Below are positions 43,812 through 52,953 of a stretch of 64,000 bases of DNA, piece after piece. The position numbers were made by a program, and so were the translations under genes. Source of the stretch: Saprospiraceae bacterium (GTDB lineage Bacteria; Bacteroidota; Bacteroidia; Chitinophagales; Saprospiraceae); assembly GCA_013214355.1 (NCBI GenBank), contig JABSSL010000019.1, positions 53,593-117,592 of the forward strand, in the 5' to 3' direction. Below the pieces are notes generated by a model. It did no database searches, was not told the origin of the DNA, and was given only the letters and a program-made list of their open reading frames with translations. The first letter of the stretch is position 1. Each line of letters opens with the position of its first letter.

Positions 43812-46028
43812 TCAGGGCGTTTTCCCGTCTTTTTTGTCCTTCTTCTCAAAATGATCAGCATACCATTTCATCATTCTCTCCCATTGATCATGGTATGTCT
43901 CCTCCGTACCTGCCCAGCCTGCACCGTGGCCCGCTGTCTTGTAATTAACCCAAACTACCTCCTTCCCTAACCGCCGCAAAGCGTAATATAATTCTCTAGT
44001 GTTGGCCGCCGGGACATTCCAATCTCCTTCCCCGGTGAGCAGTAGATGTGGCGTGTTCATTTTATCGGCGTACATGATAGCAGAGTGCTCAATATACTTC
44101 ATTGGAGCCTCCCAAAGTGATTCTCCAATCCGATCCTGTCCTACCTCTGCTGCAGCATAATTGCGAGTGCCAATGCGCGGGCTGTCCCCTAAAAAGCTAA
44201 TCATGTTGGTCTTACCAGAGATGTTAATGGCCGCTGCAAATCGATTAGTTTGGGCTATTAGCAAAGAAGCCGCATACCCTCCATAGCTAGTCCCATGAAC
44301 ACCAATTTTTTCAGGATCCACCAGTCCCTTTTCAATCAGCTTGTTGATCCCCGCTGTCACACCTTTGATCCAGGCAACTCCCGGACGCCCTTGTTCCAAA
44401 TTGACCGAAGGTCTAAAACCAAAATAGCCATGATTGGCCACGATATTCATAGAGCTCCGATAGCCATTGTCAAAAAAACGTTCATATATCTCACAAACTA
44501 ACGGATACTTTTTCTTAGGGTCATAGTCCACGGGATAATATAAGATTCCATACAGTTCTTTCCCATCGGTGTCTAGATAGGTGATCAACTCCGTCTTGGT
44601 GAATTTTTTGTCTTTGATCCAAGGATTTAAATCTGTCACCTGTGTCCGGTTGCCCAAATCTGCATCAGCTACAAAAAAATCATCTGGTCTATCCCCATCA
44701 GAATAGCGAAACATCCAACGTGAACCATTTTCTGCAAGTTGCCAAGAGCGATACAGTTCCTTGCTTCTAAAGAGTTCCTTGAGCTTTTCGCTTCCTATAT
44801 CATATTGATATACTCCTCTATCCCATTGATCAATAGCATTGTAGGAGAGATAAAGAGACTCACCATTTGGCGCCCATTCCAATACATCATATTTTGGCGC
44901 CTTCTTATCATCTGGGTCAAATTCCAGAAACCGCTGTACGCTACCGTCATTGCGATCAATCAGCCACAGTCCCTCCTTTGAACTGGCAATCAGCTGTGAG
45001 GCATCACGACTCCATTTTTTGACCGAAAATTTCACCGCTGTGGTATCTGTATCACTGAGTTGGTTCTTACCTTCTGTAAGATTGAGAACTTCCTCCTTGG
45101 TCACCTGTTGTATCTTGACGTGTCCAGAATCTGCCCAAGCCATCCACTGATTATCATGACTAAAGACATATTGCGTTCTCTTTTTCGTTTTTTCTCGCAA
45201 TATGGTGATATCGGAAGTATCCGCTACGTTTACTTTTTTCCAAATGTATTCACTACCATCTTTTCTATTATAGGACGTCTTCAAAGGCTTAGTAACCTGA
45301 AAAGCAATAAAGTCTCCCTTCTCTTTGTCCTGCCTTACATTAGCATATCTTCCCGCTGGTAAAACCCTTGTTGTTTGGCCAGTGGTTACATCTACCCTAC
45401 TGAGTAATGAAAGAGTAGAGTGATTGCCGATAGCGTCCCATTTCAAGAACGGATCTTTTGAGCTGTAGACTGTGGTGGGCCCATCTGCTGCCTCTTTATA
45501 CATTTCCATTCCTTTTTTCATCCATTCTGCACTACGTTGGTAAATCAAGACGCTCTTATTATCTGGCATCCATTCTAGAATAGAATTGGTAGAGATCATC
45601 AACCCGTTATTCAAAGAGATTTCTTTTGATTGTCCGGAGGATAGGGTATAAAGATTCAAGCGAATTTGATCTGCGCGTACCTGAAAATAGGCTAAGATCG
45701 ATCCATCCGGAGACCACTCCATTGCCTGAATATTACCGGTAGAAACGACATGGGAAGTCTTTTTCCCAAGATCATAGATAACTAGCTCGTACGAGGCTGG
45801 ACGTATATAGGAGGGGTCCCTAAACCGGAAATGGTCTACATCAAATCTATTCTTGACAGATTCTGACCGCAAACCAACTAGATAATCACCATTTGGGCTT
45901 AGTGAGGTACTGCGAAGAGATTTAACTTTCAGTGCATCAGCTGCCGTAAATTGAGTTTGCGCCAGCGCAATCAGCGGAGAAATAAGTATTATAAAAAGAA
46001 TAGAGTGTATTTGGTATGTCTTACCCAT
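43812..46028 (-). CDS. S9 family peptidase (prolyl oligopeptidase type), exported
   Basis: The 738-residue protein has a signal peptide (ILFIILISPLIALAQ), a WD40-like/TolB-type propeller over about 40-480 (SLSPNGDYLVGLRS, MEWSPDGSILAYF), and a peptidase_S9 domain with Ser581 in HGTSYGGYA, Asp669 in GEGDWNVP and His701 in AGHGAG. It is an envelope oligopeptidase or acylaminoacyl peptidase. It follows the large BNR protein gene by 102 bases. It is not a close copy of the DPP-IV-like peptidase at 31361: the nucleophile motif and propeller differ. Confidence 0.9.
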   Translation of the reverse strand: MGKTYQIHSILFIILISPLIALAQTQFTAADALKVKSLRSTSLSPNGDYLVGLRSESVKNRFDVDHFRFRDPSYIRPASYELVIYDLGKKTSHVVSTGNIQAMEWSPDGSILAYFQVRADQIRLNLYTLSSGQSKEISLNNGLMISTNSILEWMPDNKSVLIYQRSAEWMKKGMEMYKEAADGPTTVYSSKDPFLKWDAIGNHSTLSLLSRVDVTTGQTTRVLPAGRYANVRQDKEKGDFIAFQVTKPLKTSYNRKDGSEYIWKKVNVADTSDITILREKTKKRTQYVFSHDNQWMAWADSGHVKIQQVTKEEVLNLTEGKNQLSDTDTTAVKFSVKKWSRDASQLIASSKEGLWLIDRNDGSVQRFLEFDPDDKKAPKYDVLEWAPNGESLYLSYNAIDQWDRGVYQYDIGSEKLKELFRSKELYRSWQLAENGSRWMFRYSDGDRPDDFFVADADLGNRTQVTDLNPWIKDKKFTKTELITYLDTDGKELYGILYYPVDYDPKKKYPLVCEIYERFFDNGYRSSMNIVANHGYFGFRPSVNLEQGRPGVAWIKGVTAGINKLIEKGLVDPEKIGVHGTSYGGYAASLLIAQTNRFAAAINISGKTNMISFLGDSPRIGTRNYAAAEVGQDRIGESLWEAPMKYIEHSAIMYADKMNTPHLLLTGEGDWNVPAANTRELYYALRRLGKEVVWVNYKTAGHGAGWAGTEETYHDQWERMMKWYADHFEKKDKKDGKTP

Positions 46029-46130
46029 AGATATGCTGGTTTTATCGGTCTTTGATGGAAAAGTGGTAGTAGGGCAGCTAATGATCAGATTAACTACCCT
46101 ACTTGCTTTATACTATGAAGCACAAGTGCT

Positions 46131-49100
46131 TTAGCTTCTTGATTTCTTCCGCTTAACGCCAATGATACTTTTCTCTTCAACTATCTTATTGAACTGCTCA
46201 ACACTCTCCTCAATGGCTTTCTCTACTTGCACCTTAAGCGTATCCCACTCTTCTTCTAGGTCTCCCCAACGGTCATAAGCGGCCTTATTAGGCTTTCCTT
46301 CTCTACCACCCGAAATATAACCATCAGGCCCGGTTACATAGTTATAGGTTTCCACTAGTTGGTTATCAAGTTTAGGTGCAAACCGAATCGGATCCTGATT
46401 AGACTTATTCTTCGTTTGCATGAGCTGTTCCTCGTAGCTAGTAAGGTTTTCGGTTAAACTTTTCGCCAGATTTTGCACTTCTTCGTTGTCGGTCTGATCC
46501 TTTAGCCAATTAATCTGCTTCTTGATACTCTGTAGCTCCGCAATAGATTCGTGCACCTCATTGATGGCGTCCCGTAATTCTAAGCCCAAGGACAGTTGAT
46601 CTTGGTAGTCCTGATCACTAATTTCCTCAGCAATCCTTGGATCTTCCTTAACCTCTACACTCTGGGTGTAAGATTGATCTTTGTAAGTCAACTTAATATC
46701 ATAGGTGCCTGGAGGAGCTTTTACTCCTCCCGTATAGCCCCAGATAATCGTACCTTTCACCAAGGTGGGCCCTTCGTAGGTTAGATCCCAGTTGAAACGC
46801 TGTGTACCTGGATCAATTTTCAAGATGGGTGTTTTATGCTTCTTGGCAGTAGTGGTATCACTGGAATAGGTCCTTACCACCCGAGCCTGTTCATCAATGA
46901 TTTCCACTTTGACCTCGGCATCTGCCTTATCTTTGAGGAAGTAATGCAAAATAGCACCGCTCGGCTTAGCCTTGGGGGCATATTCAGCTAAGAAACCAAC
47001 CCCCTTGTCATTTACCTTGTATGCGGGCCTAGGTTGAAACAAATGCGCCGCTTTGGCTTCCAACTCTTTATCCAACTTCTGTAGTGGTGTGATGTCATCT
47101 AAGATCCAAAAAGACCGCCCTTGCGTGGACAATACGATATCCTGTTGATGAACCCTAAGGTCAGTTACCGGCGTGATGGGAAGGTTTTGTTGCAGTGGCT
47201 GCCAGTGCTTTCCTTCATCGAAAGAGACAAAGACACCAAACTCAGTACCTGCATATAATAAGCCTTTACGATCTGGATCTTCTCGTACTACCCGCACTGG
47301 ATAGTTAGCGGGAATACCATTTCTGCCATTGGTTAATAGGGTCCAGTTCTTTCCGTGATCATTGGTCATATAGATGTATGGCTTGAAATCATCGAAACGA
47401 TACTTCTGCACGGCCATAAACGCCCTACCTGCTTGATGATTGGATACATCAATCTTATTCACAGTACCATATTGAGGCATTTTAGGTGGAGTAATTTCTT
47501 GCCAGTTTTGGCCAGCGTTCTGAGTGATGTGGACGCGACCATCATCCGTTCCTGCCCATACCGTATTAGCATCATGCGGATCCACTACAATTTCAAATAC
47601 CACATTATAGATTTCAACGCCAGTAATATCATGGTTGATGGGCCCTCCAGAATAATCCTGATGAGCAGCCGTATTGGTACTTAAGTCTGGACTAATAACC
47701 TCAAAGGTTTTCCCTCCATCTTTTGAACGATGTACATGCTGTGAACCATGATATACTTCGTTCCGATCATGTGGTGAAACAGCCATCGGAGCCACCCATT
47801 GAAATCGGTATTTGAGGTTCTTGGCAGCTTCTCCCAATTGTAATTGTGGATAAGCCATGATGTTCTGTACTTGGTCTTGTGGAAGATCATATCTATCCAT
47901 AGCTCCACCATAACAACCTGCATAAATAACTTCTGGGTGATCAGGGTGCAAGGCAATTGGGCCCGTTTCACAACCTCCGACAGAATACCACAACTGCTTA
48001 GGATGAAGCGTATTATTAGAAGCCCAGGCTGGTACAGTGATGGTGGTATTATCTTGTTGGGCACCATACAAGCGGTATGGGAAGCCATTGTCTACGACCA
48101 CACCGTACAATTCTGCAGTAGGCTGGTTATGATAAGTTGACCAACTCTTACCGGCATTTAAGGTCACTTGTGCTCCTCCATCATCCGCAACGATCATAAT
48201 GGAGGGATTATCTGGATTAATCCAAAGATCGTGGATGTCTCCATGCGGGACAGGGATGTTTTTATACGTTACTCCCCCATCTACCGATCGGTAAAGGCTT
48301 GTATTGAGTGCATACACCGTATTTTCATCCTTTGGATCTGCGACTACATGCGTGTAGTACCAAGCCCGTTGTCTTAGCTTATTTTCGCTATTGATCTTTT
48401 TCCAACTCTTACCAGCATTATCGGATCGGTAAACGCCACCAGCTGGTTCGGCTTCAATAATCGCCCAAACGCGATCTGGGTTCACAGGCGAGACGGTGAG
48501 ACCTACTTTACCTGTCATTCCTGCTGGCAATCCTCCTTCTAATTTCTGCCAGGAATCTCCTCCATCAGTGGTCTTATATACGCCTCCCTCTTCAGAACCA
48601 CTGATCATGGACCAGGGTTTGCGTTCGGCGCGCCACATACCCGCGTATATCTCCCGTGGATTCTGTGGGTTCATAGCCAAGGAAACAGCTCCCGTGGAAT
48701 CTCCCACCTGTAAGACGGCTTCCCAATCCGCTCCGCCGTTTTTCGATCGATACACACCCCGTTCTTTATTCGGGCCAAAAAGGTGACCTAAAGCAGCAAC
48801 GTATACTAAATTAGGATCCTTGGGATGCACCCGAATCTTACCAATTTGACCAGCCTCTGGCAATCCTGAAAATGACCAGGTCTTACCACCATCATCGGAT
48901 TTATAGACCCCCTTGCCTGTAGACGTATTACCCCGAGGATCGGCAGATCCTGTTCCTACATAAATAATGTTTGGATCAGCATCAGCGATAGCCACTGCCC
49001 CTACCGAACCACCAAAAAATCCATCTGTAATATTTTTCCAGTTAGTTCCAGCATCGTCCGTACGCCAAACACCTCCACCCGTGGTTCCCATCAGAAACTG

Positions 49101-49307
49101 AAAGGGTTTACCGGGGATTCCCGTCACAGCTGTAGATCTACCTCCTCGAAACGGGCCAGCCATACGGTAAGCTAGGCCACTGTAAGCCGAGCTATCAATG
49201 ATCATATTTGCATTACTAGATTGTGCTTGGAGGGGCTGAAGATCCAAAAAACACAATAGGGCCATACAGAACATGCCCGAAAGATTGAAAGTAAAGGCTC
49301 TCCTCAT
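46131..49307 (-). CDS. BNR/Asp-box propeller protein ('glycosyl hydrolase'), long form
   Basis: The 1,058-residue protein has a signal peptide followed by about ten Asp-box repeats (for example WRTDDAGTNW, YKSDDGGKTW, YKTTDGGDSW, YRSDNAGKSW) to about residue 720, forming one or two sortilin/VPS10-like beta-propellers. The C-terminal 330 residues hold a beta-rich region and a helical, likely coiled-coil segment (RDAINEVHESIAELQSIKKQ). Database naming as glycosyl hydrolase rests on the sialidase-like BNR repeats; I see no catalytic set. It is probably a secreted binding or structural propeller. A paralogue lies at 50515-52812. Confidence 0.82.
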   Translation of the reverse strand: MRRAFTFNLSGMFCMALLCFLDLQPLQAQSSNANMIIDSSAYSGLAYRMAGPFRGGRSTAVTGIPGKPFQFLMGTTGGGVWRTDDAGTNWKNITDGFFGGSVGAVAIADADPNIIYVGTGSADPRGNTSTGKGVYKSDDGGKTWSFSGLPEAGQIGKIRVHPKDPNLVYVAALGHLFGPNKERGVYRSKNGGADWEAVLQVGDSTGAVSLAMNPQNPREIYAGMWRAERKPWSMISGSEEGGVYKTTDGGDSWQKLEGGLPAGMTGKVGLTVSPVNPDRVWAIIEAEPAGGVYRSDNAGKSWKKINSENKLRQRAWYYTHVVADPKDENTVYALNTSLYRSVDGGVTYKNIPVPHGDIHDLWINPDNPSIMIVADDGGAQVTLNAGKSWSTYHNQPTAELYGVVVDNGFPYRLYGAQQDNTTITVPAWASNNTLHPKQLWYSVGGCETGPIALHPDHPEVIYAGCYGGAMDRYDLPQDQVQNIMAYPQLQLGEAAKNLKYRFQWVAPMAVSPHDRNEVYHGSQHVHRSKDGGKTFEVISPDLSTNTAAHQDYSGGPINHDITGVEIYNVVFEIVVDPHDANTVWAGTDDGRVHITQNAGQNWQEITPPKMPQYGTVNKIDVSNHQAGRAFMAVQKYRFDDFKPYIYMTNDHGKNWTLLTNGRNGIPANYPVRVVREDPDRKGLLYAGTEFGVFVSFDEGKHWQPLQQNLPITPVTDLRVHQQDIVLSTQGRSFWILDDITPLQKLDKELEAKAAHLFQPRPAYKVNDKGVGFLAEYAPKAKPSGAILHYFLKDKADAEVKVEIIDEQARVVRTYSSDTTTAKKHKTPILKIDPGTQRFNWDLTYEGPTLVKGTIIWGYTGGVKAPPGTYDIKLTYKDQSYTQSVEVKEDPRIAEEISDQDYQDQLSLGLELRDAINEVHESIAELQSIKKQINWLKDQTDNEEVQNLAKSLTENLTSYEEQLMQTKNKSNQDPIRFAPKLDNQLVETYNYVTGPDGYISGGREGKPNKAAYDRWGDLEEEWDTLKVQVEKAIEESVEQFNKIVEEKSIIGVKRKKSRS

Positions 49308-49446
49308 ATTATTTTGACATTTGTGAAATGAGGACCTAAAATAAGAAATGTTTGCAGCTAACCTAGTGAAGATATTGCGAGAGATTACTTACCACAATTA
49401 GCAAATTCCCATAGAATCGTATCTTAAGCCAACTAATTGAAAAGAT

Positions 49447-50439
49447 ATGTATCCAATAAACGAAAGAAGAAGATTTCTTAAGCAGAGCGTTTATGCCCTA
49501 CCCTCCCTAGCGTTGCTTAATGCTTGGGCTTGTAGCGGAGCATCGTCCAAAAATGAAGCACAAGACATGACTGAAGCAGATCAAGTAGTATCTAGTGAAA
49601 TGTTTTTCAAAATTTCTCTAGCGCAATGGTCGCTCAATCGTGCATTCAAAGCCGGTGAACTACAAGTTGAGGATTTTGCAAAAATTGCAAAAGAAGATTT
49701 TGACATCTCTGCTGTTGAATATGTTAGTAGTCTATACCTGGAGCATGCCGGCAAAGATCCATACTTTATGGAGCTAAATCGTAGAGCCAAGGATCTAGGA
49801 GTGGAAAACTTATTGGTAATGGTAGACGAAGAAGGGGATTTAGGTAACCCTGACGCGGCTGCCAGACAAAAGGCTGTTGAGAACCACTACAAATGGGTGA
49901 ACGCTACAAAACTCATGGAAGGGCATTCCATCCGAATCAATGCTTTTGGGGATGGAAGTAGCGAAGAGGTTGGAGCGGCTTTGGTGGATGGATTAGGGAA
50001 ATTAGCAGAATACGCTAAGCAGGAAAATATCAATGTAGTTATTGAAAATCATGGTCTATTTTCCTCTGATGCCAAGTGGGTGGCCAATGTCATTCAACAA
50101 ATTAACATGGACAATTGTGGGACATTGCCTGATTTCGGCAATTTCTGTACCGCAAAAAAATGGGGAAGTACGCAAAACAACGACTGTGAAGAGGCATACG
50201 ATCGTTATCTCGGAGTGCAAGAGATGATGCCGTACGCTAAGGGTGTAAGTGCGAAATCCTATGACTTTGATGCCGAAGGAAATGAGACTATCATAGACTA
50301 TAAGAAAATGCTGGACATTGTTAAAGCCGCAGGCTACACGGGATATGTTGGAATCGAATATGAGGGAATGAGATTGAGTGAGCCAGACGGAATCCGAGCT
50401 ACCAAAGCCCTCTTGGAACGCCTTGGCAGTAGCATGTAA
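49447..50439 (+). CDS. Exported sugar isomerase/epimerase-like TIM barrel (lipoprotein)
   Basis: The 330-residue protein has a twin-arginine motif (ERRRFLKQS) and lipobox Cys29 (AWAC), so it is a Tat-exported lipoprotein. The xylose-isomerase-like TIM barrel (AP_endonuc_2) shows metal and catalytic positions VVIENHG, LPDFGNF, and GIEYEG. It lies between two leftward BNR genes, transcribed the other way. Envelope-located members of this fold are linked to 3-keto-sugar processing. A second exported member lies at 59851-60819. The exact reaction is unknown. Confidence 0.82.
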   Translation: MYPINERRRFLKQSVYALPSLALLNAWACSGASSKNEAQDMTEADQVVSSEMFFKISLAQWSLNRAFKAGELQVEDFAKIAKEDFDISAVEYVSSLYLEHAGKDPYFMELNRRAKDLGVENLLVMVDEEGDLGNPDAAARQKAVENHYKWVNATKLMEGHSIRINAFGDGSSEEVGAALVDGLGKLAEYAKQENINVVIENHGLFSSDAKWVANVIQQINMDNCGTLPDFGNFCTAKKWGSTQNNDCEEAYDRYLGVQEMMPYAKGVSAKSYDFDAEGNETIIDYKKMLDIVKAAGYTGYVGIEYEGMRLSEPDGIRATKALLERLGSSM

Positions 50440-50442
50440 CCA

Positions 50443-50465
50443 TGGCCTCCAGTGAATTGAGGCCA
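50443..50465. terminator. Hairpin between convergent genes
   Basis: TGGCCTC (50443-50449) pairs with GAGGCCA (50459-50465), 9-base loop, just after the isomerase-like gene stop and before the stop of the convergent BNR gene. No T-run follows. It is a weak bidirectional terminator candidate. Confidence 0.4.
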
Positions 50466-50514
50466 GGTAATACAGCGCAAGCATAAATCAGTAATCGGCA
50501 GAAAGTCTATTCCT

Positions 50515-52812
50515 CTAGGGGGTAATGCTTTCAATATCTAAGACAAAAACGCTTCTTCCGTGAGTCCCAGCTACTAGGTCGAGCTCTCGCTCCTGGATGA
50601 CTAGATCATGCACGGCGCAGCTTGGTATGGAGTTAGATAGAGAATGCCAAACTTTTCCCCCATCCAAGGTGACATACACTCCCAGATCCGTACCGATATA
50701 CAGGATATTTTTATCTCTGGGATCCTCAGTAATTACATTGACCGGTTCTGGCGGCAGATTTCCTGAGATGGAGCTCCATGACCAGCCCTGATCAACGGAT
50801 TTATAGATATAGCTTTGAAAATCATCATCGCGATAGCCTGTAAAGGTTGCGTAGAAGGTATTTGCTTCATGCTGAGATATTCGGACTCGGCTCACCCATT
50901 TGTTCGGCAAATCGCCATCGATTTGAGCCCATGTTTTCCCATCGTTTTTGGTGTATTGTAAGTTTCCATCGTCGGTTCCAATTAGAAGGTGGCCCTGGGC
51001 GTGCCTGGATTCTGAGATGGAAGTAATGGTTCCAAAGGGCACATTACCTTGTCTTTCCGGGCCAGGCTGCGTTGACAGGTCAGGGCTGATGACCTTCCAA
51101 GTCTCTCCTTGATCCAAAGATTTGAACATCATATGCCCTCCATAATACAAAGTTGAGGAGGCATATTTCGAAAGGAGAAAAGGAGTCATCCAGTTGTATC
51201 GATAGGCCCTTTCTCCCTTGGGAGCCTTAGGTTGAATGTCCCTAGTTTCTCCGGTTTTCATATTCTTTCTCCTCAAGACCCCAAATTGATGCTCGTAGTA
51301 GATCAAATCATGGTTTTCTGGATCACGTTCGGTAAAATAACTATCGCCACCACCCCAGCGATCCAAGTAGATATGCTTCCAGGGATCTTCCACTCCATAG
51401 GTTGTTAATCGATCATTGATGTTATGTGTGCCTGGTCCAACTAAAGCAGCGCAATCCTGCGTCCCTCCGTAGATATGGTAGGGTTCATCATTGTCCACAG
51501 AAATCGCATAAAATTCGGCGATGGGAAGGTTATTGTAATGTAACCAATTGGCCCCTTCGTCCCAAGAAACGTAAAATCCGCCATCATTTCCGAGCAGGAG
51601 TCGATCTGGATGCTTGGGATCAATCCAAAGCTCGTGCATATCTAGATGCATACCCCGGATATCATTGGGAAGAATATGAACAATGGTTTCACCAGCATAG
51701 TCAAATGTTTTACCCCCATCTTTACTGTGCACCAACTTCCAACCTGGCACAAACAGCTCATCTTCATTCTTGGGGGATACTCGAACGAGGCAAAAGTCGT
51801 AGCCAATGCCCGTGATAAATGGTCCCTCATGTGTTTTGGTCCAGGATTTCCCCTTATCATTGCTACGGTAAAGTTCGCCACCAACCCGACCACGTCTTTG
51901 AGTAGTATCTGGGGTTTGATTATCCAAAATGGCATATAACACATTCGGATTAGAAGGAGCAATAGAGAGTCCAATACGGCCAACATATTCGGTGGTCGGC
52001 AAGCCATTGGTGAGGCGTTCCCAGGTTTCTCCACCATCAATCGTCTTATAGATGCCACTCTCCTTACCTGCAATCTGATTATCCCAAGCTTTACGGTCGC
52101 GTTCCCAGGTCACAGCATACAGCGTTTCAGCATCCTCAGGGTCCATCACAATGTCCACCACCCCTACCTGCTCTGAGATGAATAGCGATTTTTTCCAAGA
52201 TTTTCCACCATCGGTTGTTTTGAATACACCGCGTTCTTCGTTGTAGGAGTAATTGTGTCCCAGGGCTGCTGCATAGACAATATTCGGATCACTAGGATCT
52301 ATCACAATCTTGGGGATATGGTAAGAATCTGCCAATCCCATATGCTGCCAGGATTCACCGGCATCAAGAGACCTGAAAATACCCAGGCCGGAATACGAAC
52401 TCCGTGCCATCAGCACCTCCCCTGTCCCCAACCAGAGTACGTCGGGATTGGAAGGAGCTATAGCTATAGATCCCATAGCGAAGGTGGGCTGGTCGTCAAA
52501 AATGGGCGTCCAGGTCGTTCCATGGTTTTCAGTCTTCCACAATCCGCCGGATCCAGCACCTACATAAATGGTATAGGGATCGTCAGGATGGCATGCTATC
52601 GTCTCAATTCTCCCTCCTTGTTGTTCCGGGCCAACAGCTCGCCACTCCAGGTTTTTGTATTTGGAACGCTCCTTCATTTGTAAATGAACCTTCCAGGATG
52701 CTATACGCGCCTCTCCACCAGTAACTGGGCTTTGATGCTGGGCGGAAAGCGTGATGTGATGTAGGCTAAAGGAAAGCAACAAGAGTCCGATTATAGTGCT
52801 GGGCTTCTTCAT
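50515..52812 (-). CDS. BNR/Asp-box propeller protein ('glycosyl hydrolase'), short form
   Basis: The 765-residue protein has a signal peptide (TIIGLLLLSFSLHHITLSAQ) and about eleven Asp-box repeats (WKTENHGTTW, FRSLDAGESW, FKTTDGGKSW, YKTIDGGETW, FKSLDQGETW and others) over nearly its full length. It ends after the propeller (THGRSVFVLDIESITP) and lacks the C-terminal helical part of the 1,058-residue paralogue. It is probably a secreted propeller of the sortilin/VPS10 type with no evident catalytic residues. Its gene starts 141 bases after the cytochrome c gene on the same strand; a hairpin lies in that gap. Confidence 0.82.
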   Translation of the reverse strand: MKKPSTIIGLLLLSFSLHHITLSAQHQSPVTGGEARIASWKVHLQMKERSKYKNLEWRAVGPEQQGGRIETIACHPDDPYTIYVGAGSGGLWKTENHGTTWTPIFDDQPTFAMGSIAIAPSNPDVLWLGTGEVLMARSSYSGLGIFRSLDAGESWQHMGLADSYHIPKIVIDPSDPNIVYAAALGHNYSYNEERGVFKTTDGGKSWKKSLFISEQVGVVDIVMDPEDAETLYAVTWERDRKAWDNQIAGKESGIYKTIDGGETWERLTNGLPTTEYVGRIGLSIAPSNPNVLYAILDNQTPDTTQRRGRVGGELYRSNDKGKSWTKTHEGPFITGIGYDFCLVRVSPKNEDELFVPGWKLVHSKDGGKTFDYAGETIVHILPNDIRGMHLDMHELWIDPKHPDRLLLGNDGGFYVSWDEGANWLHYNNLPIAEFYAISVDNDEPYHIYGGTQDCAALVGPGTHNINDRLTTYGVEDPWKHIYLDRWGGGDSYFTERDPENHDLIYYEHQFGVLRRKNMKTGETRDIQPKAPKGERAYRYNWMTPFLLSKYASSTLYYGGHMMFKSLDQGETWKVISPDLSTQPGPERQGNVPFGTITSISESRHAQGHLLIGTDDGNLQYTKNDGKTWAQIDGDLPNKWVSRVRISQHEANTFYATFTGYRDDDFQSYIYKSVDQGWSWSSISGNLPPEPVNVITEDPRDKNILYIGTDLGVYVTLDGGKVWHSLSNSIPSCAVHDLVIQERELDLVAGTHGRSVFVLDIESITP

Positions 52813-52894
52813 GGTGTTCTGAACTAGTTAAGGTAGATCATTGATGGTAAGTAGTGTGACAATAAAAGTAGAACATTTTGTTCATAGACCAAGA

Positions 52895-52929
52895 GAGCCC
52901 CATGCAAGTAGATTTCTCGCATGGGGCTC
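52895..52929 (-). terminator. Hairpin after the propeller-cytochrome c gene
   Basis: Perfect 11-base stem GAGCCCCATGC (52895-52905) / GCATGGGGCTC (52919-52929), 13-base loop, 24 bases past the stop at 52954. The T-run on the minus strand is poor (TCTTGGTCT), so it may attenuate rather than end transcription into the BNR gene downstream. Confidence 0.55.
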
Positions 52930-52953
52930 CAATTTCTTATTCTATACCTTTCA

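Noticed and set aside
46068..46103. 7-base hairpin AGTAGGG/CCCTACT after the long BNR gene
   Set aside because: It has a 22-base loop and no T-run; too weak to call a terminator.
51642..52255. Long frames on both strands within the short BNR gene
   Set aside because: They overlap a clearly coding propeller gene in other frames and show no domain or signal.
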